DNA from: Siphonodentalium dalli
Lineage: Eukaryota > Mollusca > Scaphopoda > Gadilida > Siphonodentaliidae
DNA: 64,000 bases
Assembly (NCBI GenBank): GCA_032622095.1
Contig: CP136061.1
Location: forward strand, 45,577,797-45,641,796
Reading direction: 5' to 3'
Shown here: positions 1 to 10,593 of the stretch, piece after piece
How the letters are laid out: each line of letters starts with the position of its first letter
Position numbering within the stretch: position 1 is the first letter of the stretch
The notes under the pieces: generated by a model
What the model was told of the DNA's origin: nothing
Databases searched by the model: none
Seen by the model: the letters and a program-made list of their open reading frames with translations, nothing else
Made by a program: the position numbers and the translations under genes

Positions 1-1732
1 CCAGGTATACATATCCACCTCACCAATGGTGATATAGCCACTTGCTTTGTGCACATACCCTCAGCCCTTTGTCTCCAATATGTATACTGTGTGATTTGGC
101 CTACCCCTAAACTGACTGCCAAATTTGTGCTCCGTTGACAACAAAAAGGGCTGAAATCCATAAACGTACCTTAGTATAATCGACAAAATGGATTCATTTG
201 AATTAAAAAATGTTTTCAGCTGAAAGTTCAACTAGTTTTATCAATTAATCCTAACCTGTTTATTTTTTATTTTTTTTAAATCAAGAAAAATGCCCAAAAA
301 AATTACATTTTCGAAAATAAGAGGATTTCAATAAGCCATAGGCCATAACGAAAATATTTTACATGCAATAACCAACATTTCTTTCAATATAGTTACACTA
401 ACATATTAAATATGTTGTGAAAACATCAAGATGAATTGAGATAAATTTACTGAGTTACAAGACCTCAAAAATGGCATTTCGTCACGCGACCCCATGTCAC
501 AAAGCCAAATTTGACTAAGTCCATGTTATGGAACGCACATTTCATCGGCATATTTTTTCTCATTCTTTGACATAAATGTATGAAAATTTGATTTATGTGC
601 TCTAACCAGTAGGTTGACCACTTAGTTAGTGAAAAAACACAAAATTATTATGTATTTTAACAAATAATTTATCCTAAAATCTGCTTTTTAGCTTATTTTG
701 AAAATACGCCGAAAATGGGGGATCCGAAATCTGAAAAACGACCATTTTTTTATACAGAAATGTCCATAACTCGAAAAATATAACGAATCTTAAAATGGTT
801 TTCGGTTCTGTGACCAGCATGGTAAGATCTACAAAATAGGCTCAAATTTGAAAAGATTAGACCAATTTGAAATTTCCATGAACATCCCTACCCTAAGCAA
901 TGTGACAAATTCGCAAATATTTTGGGTCATTAATTCTAATTTTTTTTGAAAACGGACACCTAAATCAAGTCCAACAAGTGAGATTTTGATCAGAACATAT
1001 CTTACTATCATATTAAGCAATACAACCTTTGCCCCCCTTGGGGTGCAGCCAAAATTTTATTTATGCATTTTCACAGTTATATCTCATGGACTATATTTTC
1101 TAATTTTGAGCACGACAATAATTGCCGTTTGTCGGACCCGAAACTACCGATCCAAGGTCACTCACGTGCGTTCAAAATAGAAACTGGAAAATCCAATGTT
1201 GAGAAACCATGTTATAAACATTTGATGATATTGAGTAACAAATGTGTATTTATTGATATATTAGGATGTTTTTCTTCCAAATTTCGTTGAAAACATGGTA
1301 AGTGACATCTCTCTTTCACATAGGCATCATTTAATTGCAAACAATATTTCTCATTTCTAATTACGCATCATAATTAACACAGACCAAGGAGGCCACCTCC
1401 GGTAGTGTATACCAAACACCGTACACATGTCCCAAACACACTTACCATCGATAGTGTCTTTGTGGCGCGATTATGTATACAACCGAGCTTTGACTACGCA
1501 GTAGCTGACACCACCTCGAACGAGTGAACAAAACAGGCGGTTTGCGTCAGACCTGTGTTCATAACCGACGTTCTTCTGAACCAAGTTAAAGAGTAATAAA
1601 ATATCTTTCTAATTATGTATATATGAGTCATTTATGTGACACAAATTATTTTTGTGTGTTTTAAACCAGTTTGTGGACTTAAACAAAATGCCTGGCCAAG
1701 TTGGATACTTTTCATTATTATAGGATTAAGTA
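1..1732. other. AT-rich non-coding stretch
   Basis: No supportable gene. Open frames are short, overlap on both strands and have no domain-like composition. The sequence has A/T runs and no clear tandem structure. It could be intron or intergenic DNA upstream of the EGF exons, or an unrecognised dispersed repeat. Confidence 0.5.
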
Positions 1733-2071
1733 TTGTTGGGGTGGGGTAAATTTTCAACGTCATTAAGGTTGACACATAAAGACAATCAAACCAAACTTTG
1801 TATCGAAAACCTCATACATATTCGGAGCCCTAAAGTTGTGCAGATTCACGCGAGATTCAGAACAGCAAATCATGTACTTCCGGTAGAACGCGGTCGTTGG
1901 AACAAACCCCCGTATAATCAACGTACACGTGAATTATGCACCCGTAACGTGATTGGTGATGAATACCACACGCTTGCTCGTTCGTTCCATAAGCTGTCCA
2001 TACCATTGCGTATACACAAAACGATACCACTCGCGCGCTACGTCTCCTGTCATACCCCATTAACATCATAA
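1733..2071 (+). pseudogene. LINE-C-type ORF2 C-terminal fragment
   Basis: The 112-residue frame contains RFRTANHVLPVERGRWN followed by a Cys-x2-type cluster and GDEYHTL. This parallels the C-terminal region of the LINE at 33.8-37.2 kb (RFRTSNHHLPIEKGRWN, then GDEMHYL). That tail, a zinc-knuckle-like region after the reverse transcriptase, is typical of jockey/I/CR1-like LINE ORF2 proteins. Only the tail is present, so this is a 5'-truncated or decayed copy. The initiating ATG is arbitrary. The stop and the lost second half of the Cys/His cluster suggest it is dead. Confidence 0.65.
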
Positions 2072-3900
2072 AAGCATTATTAAAGAATAACGTTATTCGT
2101 TCTATATTTAGACGATACAGACCCTAAGTACTTCTGTTCAATATGTGACACTTAATGGCTAAGATACTGCGCGTTTGTTGTCTTACCAACAAATCAACAG
2201 AACCAACATTCGAACATTGAACAACAGACAATTACAATGTAGGCGCGAGTTGAGCATACGGTCGAATTATCAGGTTGCCTGTTGGTTGCTTAATTACACT
2301 ATGCAAGCGCGACTGTCTTATAACCACTACACGACATTTTTCCAGGGAGATCGGCGGGGCGAACAAAATAAAACTAAGATCGATGAAAATGCTGTATGTA
2401 GAACTAATTTCGTCACTGTTACTTCGTTTTGTCACGCATAGATTGATACAAATAATATTTTAGTTGCAGAATGTTCTGCTATTTAGCTGAATATAGTAAG
2501 TGAGCCCCCCCCCCCAATAAAATTTATGTGGCGGCCTATACACGCACCCAACTACTTTTGTAAAATATATCCAGCATGCGACTGGAAGTTTGAAGTCTAA
2601 CACCATCAGTTGAATATTTCGCATCGAAAATAGGCTGAAATGGTTTCATATTTTAATTCTCAACCACTATTTATAGTGTGAAATTATTTATGACTAAATT
2701 GACATCAGTTGGAAATTCCTAGCCTTATGGTTGTGCCCGTCAGCGATTAGAAATGTCCAACATGTGGGTAGATGGTGCAAATATAATTTCCCAAGTTGGG
2801 AATTTATTCAGGTTCAAAGGAGGTGCAATTATAAATTCCAATTATTACACACCAATGGAGACATTCTAGACGCGTCCCTGGATTTACGTTCTGGGGATTC
2901 GCTATATATAGCAGTCGGCACGGTCTCAACCCCCCTCGCGGATATAACCGTTTACATGACGGTGCTAGCTACGTATCTAACTTACAGGTCGGATTCGTCA
3001 TCTCCAGTTTAAATTTCCGAGTTTAAACGCGGTTTAAACCTACATTCGTGGTCCAGCCAAATCGGACTAAGGGTGCGTTTTTGACGTTAATTTGCCAGCT
3101 AATTGACAACTCGATTTGGTGATATCAAACTACACTCTTACCTATCGGACCAAAAGACAGGCCGATATAATGGTGATTGACACGCCATAATTATCGCGAA
3201 CGCGTACACGCCCATTTGATTTATTCATGGAGAAAGAAGCATTGCTCATGGACCATTAATCCGATCTCATTCTGGGTTTAAATCAATCTGACAAAGTTCA
3301 TCCCTTTGTTTGTGATAGATTTTATGCAAGATGCTTTACCGTAAAGACAAAATTTTGTGTATTTACATGTCTATTTGTATATATTAAAGGGTATATGAGC
3401 TGTTTATCTGTATATGTCCGTTTGTCTGTTCGCATATTTTCTCCAATACCCCTGGACCGATTTCAACCAAATTAGGTGCGTGACTCGGGGCACTTAGGCG
3501 GATGGTATAACGGCGTTAGGTTTTCAAAACTGTGATTTAAAAATAAGAAAAAAATTATTTATAAAACAAAAAGAAGGAAAACATCGGTGTTAAATTGAGT
3601 AAGGAGTTGATCTAACAAGAAACACAATTAAAAATGTTTAAATTTTGTTTTTAAATTAAAATGTTCAAATGATCAAAATGTGCGCAAAGGTGTCGCAGGT
3701 TCTACATCAAAATAAGTTATCAAATTTGACCCATGCAGCAATAACATCTTAAGATTGCAAACTATGTTTTATAGCAAATAATAATCTGGTCACGCAGTAG
3801 CATCGTTTTGGTGTCAGCATTAAAACACCGAACGGTTCAACCCTTCAACTGAATTCGTAGAAAACACCAGTATGTGTGATTGCCACAAGCCAAAAAAAAC
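2072..3900. other. Non-coding DNA with dispersed repeat piece
   Basis: No credible gene. It contains a ten-C run near 2506. Positions 2985-3066 resemble 29062-29135: both begin AGGTCGGATTCGT, carry CTCCAGTTTAA, and end CAGCCAAATCGGA. They are therefore copies of one dispersed sequence. The same GGATTCGTCATCTC word forms the ends of the element at 4311-4538. Confidence 0.5.
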
Positions 3901-3907
3901 AAAACAC

Positions 3908-4280
3908 AAGATAGTTGTAAAATCATATTGAATGAACATGTCCATATCTGAGCAAAACTCGCGTGGGAATGAATCAACTGTCGACAGTCGCCACTTTGAC
4001 ACGCCCTCACTCGAGATTATTTACACCTCCACTCTTTTACTGATTGTTTGCCAAAAAAAGCCACAATATATTTTCTGTTTAAACATATTTTATTTGTTCA
4101 TAAAGTGATTTATGACAAAAGGGATTGGAGGAAAAGTGCTATAATACCTTCCTCTCCCTTTTCAACAAGATAGTTGTTAAACTAATATTGAAGGAACAGC
4201 AGTCGGCAGTCGACAGTCGCCAGTTAGACATGCATACACTCGAGATTATTTACAGCTCCACCCTTACATCGTATTGTTTG
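3908..4280. repeat. Diverged direct duplication (two copies)
   Basis: Positions 3908-4050 and 4168-4280 share the order AAGATAGTTGT, then a CGACAGTCGCCA-type word, then ACTCGAGATTATTTACA, then CTCCAC. They lie about 250 bp apart in the same orientation. This is a local direct duplication with several indels and no coding potential. Confidence 0.6.
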
Positions 4281-4310
4281 ACAATTTTGAACCGCGATCG
4301 GGCAAACACG

Positions 4311-4538
4311 GATTCGTCATCTCAGGTTTAGCCTCGGTAAAACTGGTTTAGCTTGACCGTAAAATTGTATGGTTTAGTTGGTGGCTTAAGCTTATAAAAC
4401 GCAACAAAAGTATCGAAATTGACAAAAACTTATCCCCAGACACTTCGGTGTCGGGTTTAAACACCGGATTTAACTGTCAAACGGCGGTTTACATCTAGAG
4501 GTTTGCGTAGACCTGGTTTAAACCTGAGGTGACGAATC
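4311..4538. mobile_element. Small inverted-repeat (MITE-like) element
   Basis: The 20-bp ends at 4311-4330 and 4519-4538 are inverted copies differing at one base (left GATTCGTCATCTCAGGTTTA). The 228-bp interior has no coding capacity. No target duplication is obvious. Related end sequences occur singly at 2993 and 29067, which supports a dispersed non-autonomous family. Confidence 0.55.
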
Positions 4539-6152
4539 TGGCCACAATGTTGTAAATCGTTTAACATTTGACCAATTATGGATACAAAACACTAAGTTTA
4601 GATTATGTTGTAGCAGAAGGACACATATTGCAGCAGCGGTGAGATCCACATCCCGAAGAAAGAGGACCCTCCCAGATGCATGGGTATGTTTATCAATATA
4701 CATGTAAGGTCAGATGTACTAGATATGTATCATTGTTTTTTATATTGCAATGGGAAATGGATTGACTTAAGATCGCGAAAAATATGATCTGTCAGTGGAA
4801 TGAGGTGTGTTGTCAGTTCCCGTTGATATAGAGGTATGTTGAGCGGCTGACAAACTTGCCCCATACTGGTACTCGATTCATGTTTCCAGCTTCATGTCCC
4901 TCCGCGTGTTCACCATTGCGCTCTTAGCACAACTAGAACCAATGGCAACATACGACGGCTTAATTCGTATAATGTTAATATTTTTATTCGGGTTATCCGC
5001 CAGGTTTATAACGAGCTATTATATTATATCTCAGTGACTACCAAACGTTGTTTATCGGTGTATATTAAGCAGTCTAAATTAACAATTTCGACCCAACCTG
5101 TTCAAATGGAGATTTATTATGGGATTAGGATGTTAAACACATTTTTATAGCTGTTCGTATTCTGGAAGATCGGTTCAGTCAGCCCGCGTTTAATGGACAC
5201 ATGATCATGAGCGGTCTTACACGCAGCTTGAGGAGTATTTACTGTTATCCTTGGTTTAGACGGGCCGCTATCTATACACGCCAGTATGCTTGAAATACCA
5301 CAACTCAACTAAGGAAACTCACTGGACTGAAATTAACAGAATCCTTCAGGTCCACACGAAGATGTCGAAGAAAATGTTGGCACATGGGACGTATCTATGG
5401 GTCTTTTATTTTCAAATATTTATTTAACGTTAAATTTGTTCAATTCAGGTTATACAATTCTAATTCCAGGGGTTGCAAATGGAACTTTCAAATCAAATAA
5501 TTTTTTGGTGATAACCAATCGCAAAGTCGCTTTGAAAATTGACCAACCAAATAAAAGGAAGGTGTTATAAGTTACTAACTAATATAACACCTATAATTAT
5601 GAAATACCTGAAACATAATACAATGCAAAAGACATAATAAAACTCAACATTTTAAGTTTGTTAAATTATGTTTTGTATTGTCAGTCTCATATACATGTAG
5701 AATCCAGCAAAATTTAGATTGATTTTGCGAATTTATTCGCATACATTTTACTTTTTATATTTTCTATTTTATCCTTATTTATCAAATTGTGGATTGTAAA
5801 TTCCAAACGACATCCACTTTTTGACAAACATATGTCTGACACAAAACGAAACAAAACAAAACAACTATATACATACGATCTAAAGAATAATAAGCATGAT
5901 TTGAAAGCACACAAATCGCACAACATCTATAAATCACAAGCGGACAACGTAAATTGAAATAACAAAAGTATAAGAACAAAAGAACGTTATACTATAATTT
6001 TGACACATTAGAAGCTCATATCGTATTAGCTATAATTATGACGACAGTGGGCGCTGAGATTGTCAGATGATCGCATAATACATACAGGTGTCAGTCTTGT
6101 AATGCTTCCGTATATGCAATTCCGGCAGTGTATCATATTATTCATGTTCCAG
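4539..6152. other. Non-coding stretch upstream of EGF exons
   Basis: Nothing gene-like is recognised. The last about 90 bp before 6153 serves as the 3' part of the intron preceding the first visible EGF exon. It differs from the introns of the later copies, so 6153 is the first member of the array seen here. Upstream exons of the gene were not found. Confidence 0.5.
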
Positions 6153-6266
6153 AAACAAACGAATGTCTGTCGAATCCATGCCAGAACGGAGCGAGCTGCG
6201 TTGATAGAATCAATGGATATAACTGCACATGCGTCGCTGGATATAACGGAACACATTGCGAGAATG
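6153..6266 (+). CDS. EGF-like exon 1 (calcium-binding, Notch-type)
   Basis: This 114-bp exon encodes one 38-residue EGF repeat with six cysteines in canonical spacing. The acceptor AG is at 6151-6152 and the donor is G|GTTAGT at 6267. Both splice sites are phase 1, so the exon is symmetric and can be added or skipped without frame change. The repeat carries C-L-S-N-P-C (O-glucose consensus), C-QNGA-S-C (O-fucose consensus) and C-x-D-x4-Y-x-C-x-C (Asx hydroxylation / Ca2+-binding consensus). This is established chemistry of Notch-type EGF repeats in secreted or cell-surface proteins. It has Arg (AGA) where the later copies have Gly or Glu. It belongs to an unidentified multi-EGF protein; whether that is Notch, fibropellin-like or another cannot be told from the repeats. 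Confidence 0.85.
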
Positions 6267-6476
6267 GTTAGTCATTACCAAGTTAATTATTACAAAATAG
6301 ATATCAATAATTTTATTCCAATAAGAAATAATTAATTTGGAGCATAATTCCATTGTATCTATACATGTACACGTCCTGGTATTAGTATACATTGAATTTT
6401 CATAATGACAAGATCATGTCTTCTAACCATCACGTATATGTATGTCTGGAAGTATATTATGCAATTAACGTTCCAG

Positions 6477-6590
6477 AAACAAACGAATGTCTGTCGAATC
6501 CATGCCAGAACGGAGCGAGCTGCGTTGATGGAATCAATGGATATAACTGCACATGCGTCGCTGGATATAACGGAACACATTGTGAGAATG
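6477..6590 (+). CDS. EGF-like exon 2
   Basis: Same 114-bp phase 1-1 exon, exactly 324 bp downstream of the first. The acceptor is TTCCAG ending at 6476 and the donor GTTAGT starts at 6591. All six cysteines and the O-glucose, O-fucose and Asx-hydroxylation consensus sequences are intact. Exon and flanking intron are almost identical to the next unit, indicating recent tandem duplication. Confidence 0.87.
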
Positions 6591-6800
6591 GTTAGTCATT
6601 ACCAAGTTAATTATTACAAAATAGATATCAATAATTTCATTCCAATAAGAAATAATTAATTTGGAGCATAATTCCATTGTATCTATATATGTACACGTCC
6701 TGGTATTAGCATACATTGCATTTCCATAATGACAAGGAGGTGTCTTCTAACCATCACGTATATGTATGTCTGGAAGTATATTATACAATTAACGTTCCAG

Positions 6801-6914
6801 AAACAAACGAATGTCTGTCGAATCCATGCCAGAACGGAGCGAGCTGCGTTGATGGAATCAATGGATATAACTGCACATGCGTCGCTGGATATAACGGAAC
6901 ACATTGTGAGAATG
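6801..6914 (+). CDS. EGF-like exon 3
   Basis: The third 324-bp unit. Acceptor AG is at 6799-6800 and donor GTTAGT begins at 6915. Its protein matches exon 2. The first half of the next intron continues the unit until about 7115, where a minus-strand LINE tail interrupts it. Confidence 0.87.
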
Positions 6915-7115
6915 GTTAGTCATTACCAAGTTAATTATTACAAAATAGATGTCAATAATTTCATACCAATAAGAAATAATTAATTTGGAGCATAATTCCA
7001 TTGTATCTATATATGTACACGTCCTGGTATTAGCATACATGCACATTGCATTTCCATAATTACAAGGAGATGTCTTCTAACCATCACGTATATGTATGTC
7101 TGGAAGTATATTATA

Positions 7116-8462
7116 TATATTTCTTTATTTCCTCCATTAACGAAGAGCTCACAGAGATATACATGTAACATATACACAGTTCAACAGAGAAAGAAAAGAA
7201 AAGCACAAATCATACAAGACGGAGCATAATGATACAGTCATATATGAAATACAGAATATTAAGACAACGCATCGCACTTGTTATGTACAATATGTATATG
7301 ATAACTAAATCGGACACCCAATCAAACAATCAATCAAACACGTACAGCTTATTCGCAGCACTCAGGCAGGCATCTGCGGATCCGCTACAACTCATATACA
7401 CATAACGACATTCACCTTTCTCCCTCTCATTCTCTCTCTCACTCTATCTTTCTTCTTATGTTTCTCGCCCCTCTCTCTCCCTTCTGTCTCGTACTCCCCT
7501 GTCTCTCTCTTTTTTTCTCTCCGCTACATCTTTCTCTCACACACGCGCGCACCCTCAGGCTCGCACACGCACACACACAAACACCCCCCCTCTCTCTCTC
7601 TCTCTCACACACACCCTCGCACACGCACACACCCTCACAGACACACCCTCACTCTCACACACACACACAACCTCACATACTTCCAACACACACGCACACG
7701 CACACACAACACCCCCGTAACAGTTCACGCTCTTTTACATAGTTATAGGCTTGCTTGAGAGCCCGCTCTCCATCGTCGCCATTCGACGCATAAGTTTACC
7801 TATTTTGGTGAGCGACTTCGACCTCATAAACGTTCTGTACAGGGTTCAACACCAAATCATGCAACATTGCCGAAGCGTGCATGTGTCTTATGCGAAGGCC
7901 AAAGTGCTAGCTGCTGGCTATAACTGGAGCTTGGCCATATAAAATATCCTGTCAAAGATTTGATACCATCGTATGCCTTCCAAAGTAAATGTGTGTGGTG
8001 CACCACGAAAGAAACGAAACACATGGGCTCGTCGATGAATGAATAAAGTTCGCCAGGTAATTTTGTTAGATGAAGAAGTACTAGTTCATCATCATCGATT
8101 TCATCTGCCCAGAGGTAAAACAATAAGCCAAATTTGTCAATTTGCTGGTACCACATACAATTTCGAAGGATGCGTAATGTACGGTGATTACAGTAAATTA
8201 GAGCATGCTTAATTACATCATGGTGAGTAATATTACATAACACGCAGACAGTAGGTTCACATGCATGTACAGCTGTGGCAGCTACTAATTGTGCAACTGT
8301 GAAGAAGGTACCCTTTCTATCTGGGTAAATGCGACAGCATCGCCACAAAAGGGACATTTGCAGACAACTATGTATTTGCCCGAAACGAAGAGGGGATGGG
8401 TCATTATCAATTTTGCGCTTCAAGTCGAGTTCACGTTTGTTATTATTAACTTCAGACATTCG
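7116..8462 (-). mobile_element. LINE-A tail inserted in EGF intron, copy A
   Basis: A 5'-truncated minus-strand LINE. The frame spanning roughly 8450-7930 reads as a LINE ORF2 C-terminus: an [10 protein letters not shown] segment, then CVLCN, H-x3-YC, and KFGLLFYLW. It is collinear with the C-terminus of LINE-A at 15171-15500. The 3' UTR includes a long CT/CA tract. The 3' end reads AATAAA followed by ATATATAT in the minus direction, like LINE-A's own tail. The flanks at 7076-7115 and 8463-8502 are the same 40 bp of intron, taken as a target-site duplication. The 254-residue frame there runs antisense into the EGF exon, so not all of it is LINE protein. Confidence 0.75.
7412..7712. repeat. 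CT/CA-rich microsatellite
   Basis: A compound tract of TCTC-, ACAC- and CCCTC-type runs inside the 3' portion of the LINE-A insert. Open frames across it are low-complexity artefacts. Confidence 0.9.
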
Positions 8463-8517
8463 TCTAACCATCACGTATATGTATGTCTGGAAGTATATTA
8501 TACAATTAAAGTTCCTG

Positions 8518-8631
8518 ATACAAATGAATGTCTGTCGAATCCATGCCAGAACGAAGCGAGCTGCGTCGATGAGATAAACGGATATAACTGCACATGCGTC
8601 TCTGGATATAATGGAACACATTGTGAGAATG
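8518..8631 (+). CDS. EGF-like exon 4 (altered acceptor)
   Basis: A 114-bp EGF exon with donor GTTAGT at 8632. It encodes DTNEC plus the usual six cysteines, with Glu replacing Gly in the C2-C3 loop (QNEAS). The acceptor dinucleotide used by sister copies is TG here (8516-8517). Six bases upstream, at 8510-8511, the sequence TTAAAG supplies another AG. Using it would keep phase 1 and add Val-Pro. So the exon may be spliced with two extra residues, or skipped, which also keeps the frame. Confidence 0.7.
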
Positions 8632-8826
8632 GTTAGTCATTACCAAGTTAATTATTACAAAATAGATATAAAAAATTTCATTCCAATAAGAAATAATTAA
8701 TTTGGAGCATAATTCCATTGTATCTATATATGTATACGTCCTGGTATTAGCATACATTGCATTTCCATAATGACAAGGAGATGTCTTCTAACCATCACGT
8801 ATATGTATGTCTGGAAGTATATTATA

Positions 8827-10166
8827 TATATTTCTTTATTTCCTCCATTAACGAAGAGCTCACAGAGATATACATGTAACATATACACAGTTCAACAGAG
8901 AAAGAAAAGCACAAATCATACAAGACGGAGTATAATGATACAGTCATATATGAAATACAGAGTATTAAGACAACGCATCGCACTTGTTATGTACAATATG
9001 TATATGATAACTAAATCGGACACCCAATCAAACAATCAATCAAACACGTACAGCTTATTCGCAGCACTCAGGCAGGTATCTGCGGATCCGCTACAACTCA
9101 TATACACATAACGACATTCACCTTTCTCCCTCTCATTCTCTCTCTCACTCTATCTTCCTTCTTCTGTTTCTCGCCCCTCTCTCTCCCTTCTGTCTCGTAC
9201 TCCCCTGTCTCTCTCTGTTTTTCTCTCAGCTACATCTTTCTCTCACAAACGCGCGCACCCTCAGGCTCGCACACGCACACACACCCCCTCTCTCTCTCAC
9301 ACACACACACCCTCGCACACGCACACACACCCTCACAGACACACCCTCACTCTCATACACACACACACCCTCACATACTTCCAACACACACAAACACGCG
9401 CACGCGCACACAACACCCCCGTAACAGTTCACGCTCTTTTACATAGTTATAGGCTTGCTTGAGAGCCCGCTCTCCATCGTCGCCATTCGACGCATAAGTT
9501 TACCTATTTTGGTGAGCGACTTCGACCTCATAAACGTTCTGAACAGGGTTCAACGCCAAATCATGCAACATTGCCGAAGCGTGCATGTGTCTTATGCGAA
9601 GGCCAAAGTGCTAGCTGCTGGCTATAACTGGAGCTTGGCCATATAAAATATCCTGTCAAAGATTTGATACCATCGTATGCCTTCCAAAGTAAATGTGTGT
9701 GGTGCACCATGAAAGAAACGAAACACATGGGCTCGTCGATGAATGAATAAAGTTCGCCAGGTAATTTTGTTAGATGAAGAAGTACTAGTTCATCATCATC
9801 GATTTCATCTGTCCAGAGGTAAAACAATAAGCCAAATTTGTCAATTTGCTGGTACCACATACAATTTCGAAGGATGCGTAATGTACGGTGATTACAGTAA
9901 ATTAGAGCATGCTTAATTACATCATGGTGAGTAATATTACATAACACGCAGACAGTAGGTTCACATGCATGTACAGCTGTGGCAGCTACTAATTGTGCAA
10001 CTGTGAAGAAGGTACCCTTTCTATCTGGGTAAATGCGACAGCATCGCCACAAAAGGGACATTTGCAGACAACTATGTATTTGCCCGAAACGAAGAAGGGA
10101 TGGGTCATTATCAATTTTGCGCTTCCAGTCGAGTTCACGTTTGTTATTATTAACTTCAGACATTCT
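8827..10166 (-). mobile_element. LINE-A tail inserted in EGF intron, copy B
   Basis: The duplicate of the 7116-8462 insert, with the same 254-residue minus frame (9561-10325) and few substitutions. The flanking 40-bp intron repeats (8787-8826 and 10167-10206) are retained. It has the same CT/CA tract at about 9116-9416, slightly different in length. Confidence 0.75.
9116..9416. repeat. CT/CA-rich microsatellite, copy B
   Basis: Same compound tract as at 7412-7712, with length differences of a few repeat units. Confidence 0.9.
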
Positions 10167-10221
10167 TCTAACCATCACGTATATGTATGTCTGGAAGTAT
10201 ATTATACAATTAAAGTTCCAG

Positions 10222-10335
10222 ATACAAATGAATGTCTGTCGAATCCATGCCAGAACGGAGCGAGCTGCGTCGATGAGATAAACGGATATAACTGCACATG
10301 CGTCTCTGGATATAATGGAACACATTGTGAGAATG
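10222..10335 (+). CDS. EGF-like exon 5
   Basis: Phase 1-1 EGF exon with acceptor AG at 10220-10221 and donor GTTAGT at 10336. A second AG lies six bases upstream (10214-10215), giving tandem acceptors that differ by two in-frame codons (Val-Pro). The protein has the calcium-binding start DTNEC and Glu after CVD. Confidence 0.85.
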
Positions 10336-10593
10336 GTTAGTCATTACCAAGTTAATTATTACAAAATAGATATAAAAAATTTCATTCCAATAAGAAATAA
10401 TTAAGACTATAACGGCTCAACCCAACCTCCCACAGGCCATAAAGGTCTGCCTCAACCACACCGGCGAGATCATAATATAAGTGTGCTAGACTACTTCTCC
10501 GATAACAGCTTGCCCGACCTCAGTCTTATATTCAGCCAACCTAAACGCAAGTTTATTGGAGGATTGCTTATAGCTATTCCTGACTAAAATGAC

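Larger units (their letters stand above)
6153..7075 (+). repeat. 324-bp tandem EGF-exon units (x3)
   Basis: Exon starts at 6153, 6477 and 6801 give a period of exactly 324 bp: 114 bp exon plus 210 bp intron. Introns and exons are equally similar between units 2 and 3. The duplication is therefore young or kept uniform by unequal exchange or conversion, rather than by selection on the protein alone. Confidence 0.85.
7076..8786. repeat. 1.7-kb tandem segment, copy A
   Basis: The unit holds 40 bp of EGF intron, a minus-strand LINE-A tail with CT/CA microsatellite, the repeated 40 bp, EGF exon 4 and most of the following intron. The next copy starts 1,711 bp later and is about as similar in the LINE and microsatellite flanks as in the exon. 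This shows that LINE insertion preceded the segmental duplication. Confidence 0.8.
8787..10404. repeat. 1.7-kb tandem segment, copy B
   Basis: The second copy of the 7076-8786 unit: repeated intron piece (8787-8826), LINE-A tail, repeated intron piece (10167-10206), EGF exon 5 and 69 bp of intron. It is cut off at 10404, where the 5.3-kb LINE-A element begins. Confidence 0.8.

Noticed and set aside
6026-7046. Minus-strand frames opposite the EGF exons ([12 protein letters not shown]...)
   Set aside because: Antisense shadows of the repeated exon; the + strand has domain pattern and splice sites.
7458-7742. 94-residue + frame and opposite frames over the CT/CA tract
   Set aside because: Low-complexity microsatellite translation (Leu/Ser/His/Thr runs).
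7857-8621. 254-residue minus frame as a novel gene (also 9561-10325)
   Set aside because: Its middle is LINE ORF2 C-terminus and its start is the antisense of an EGF exon; the two were fused by insertion.
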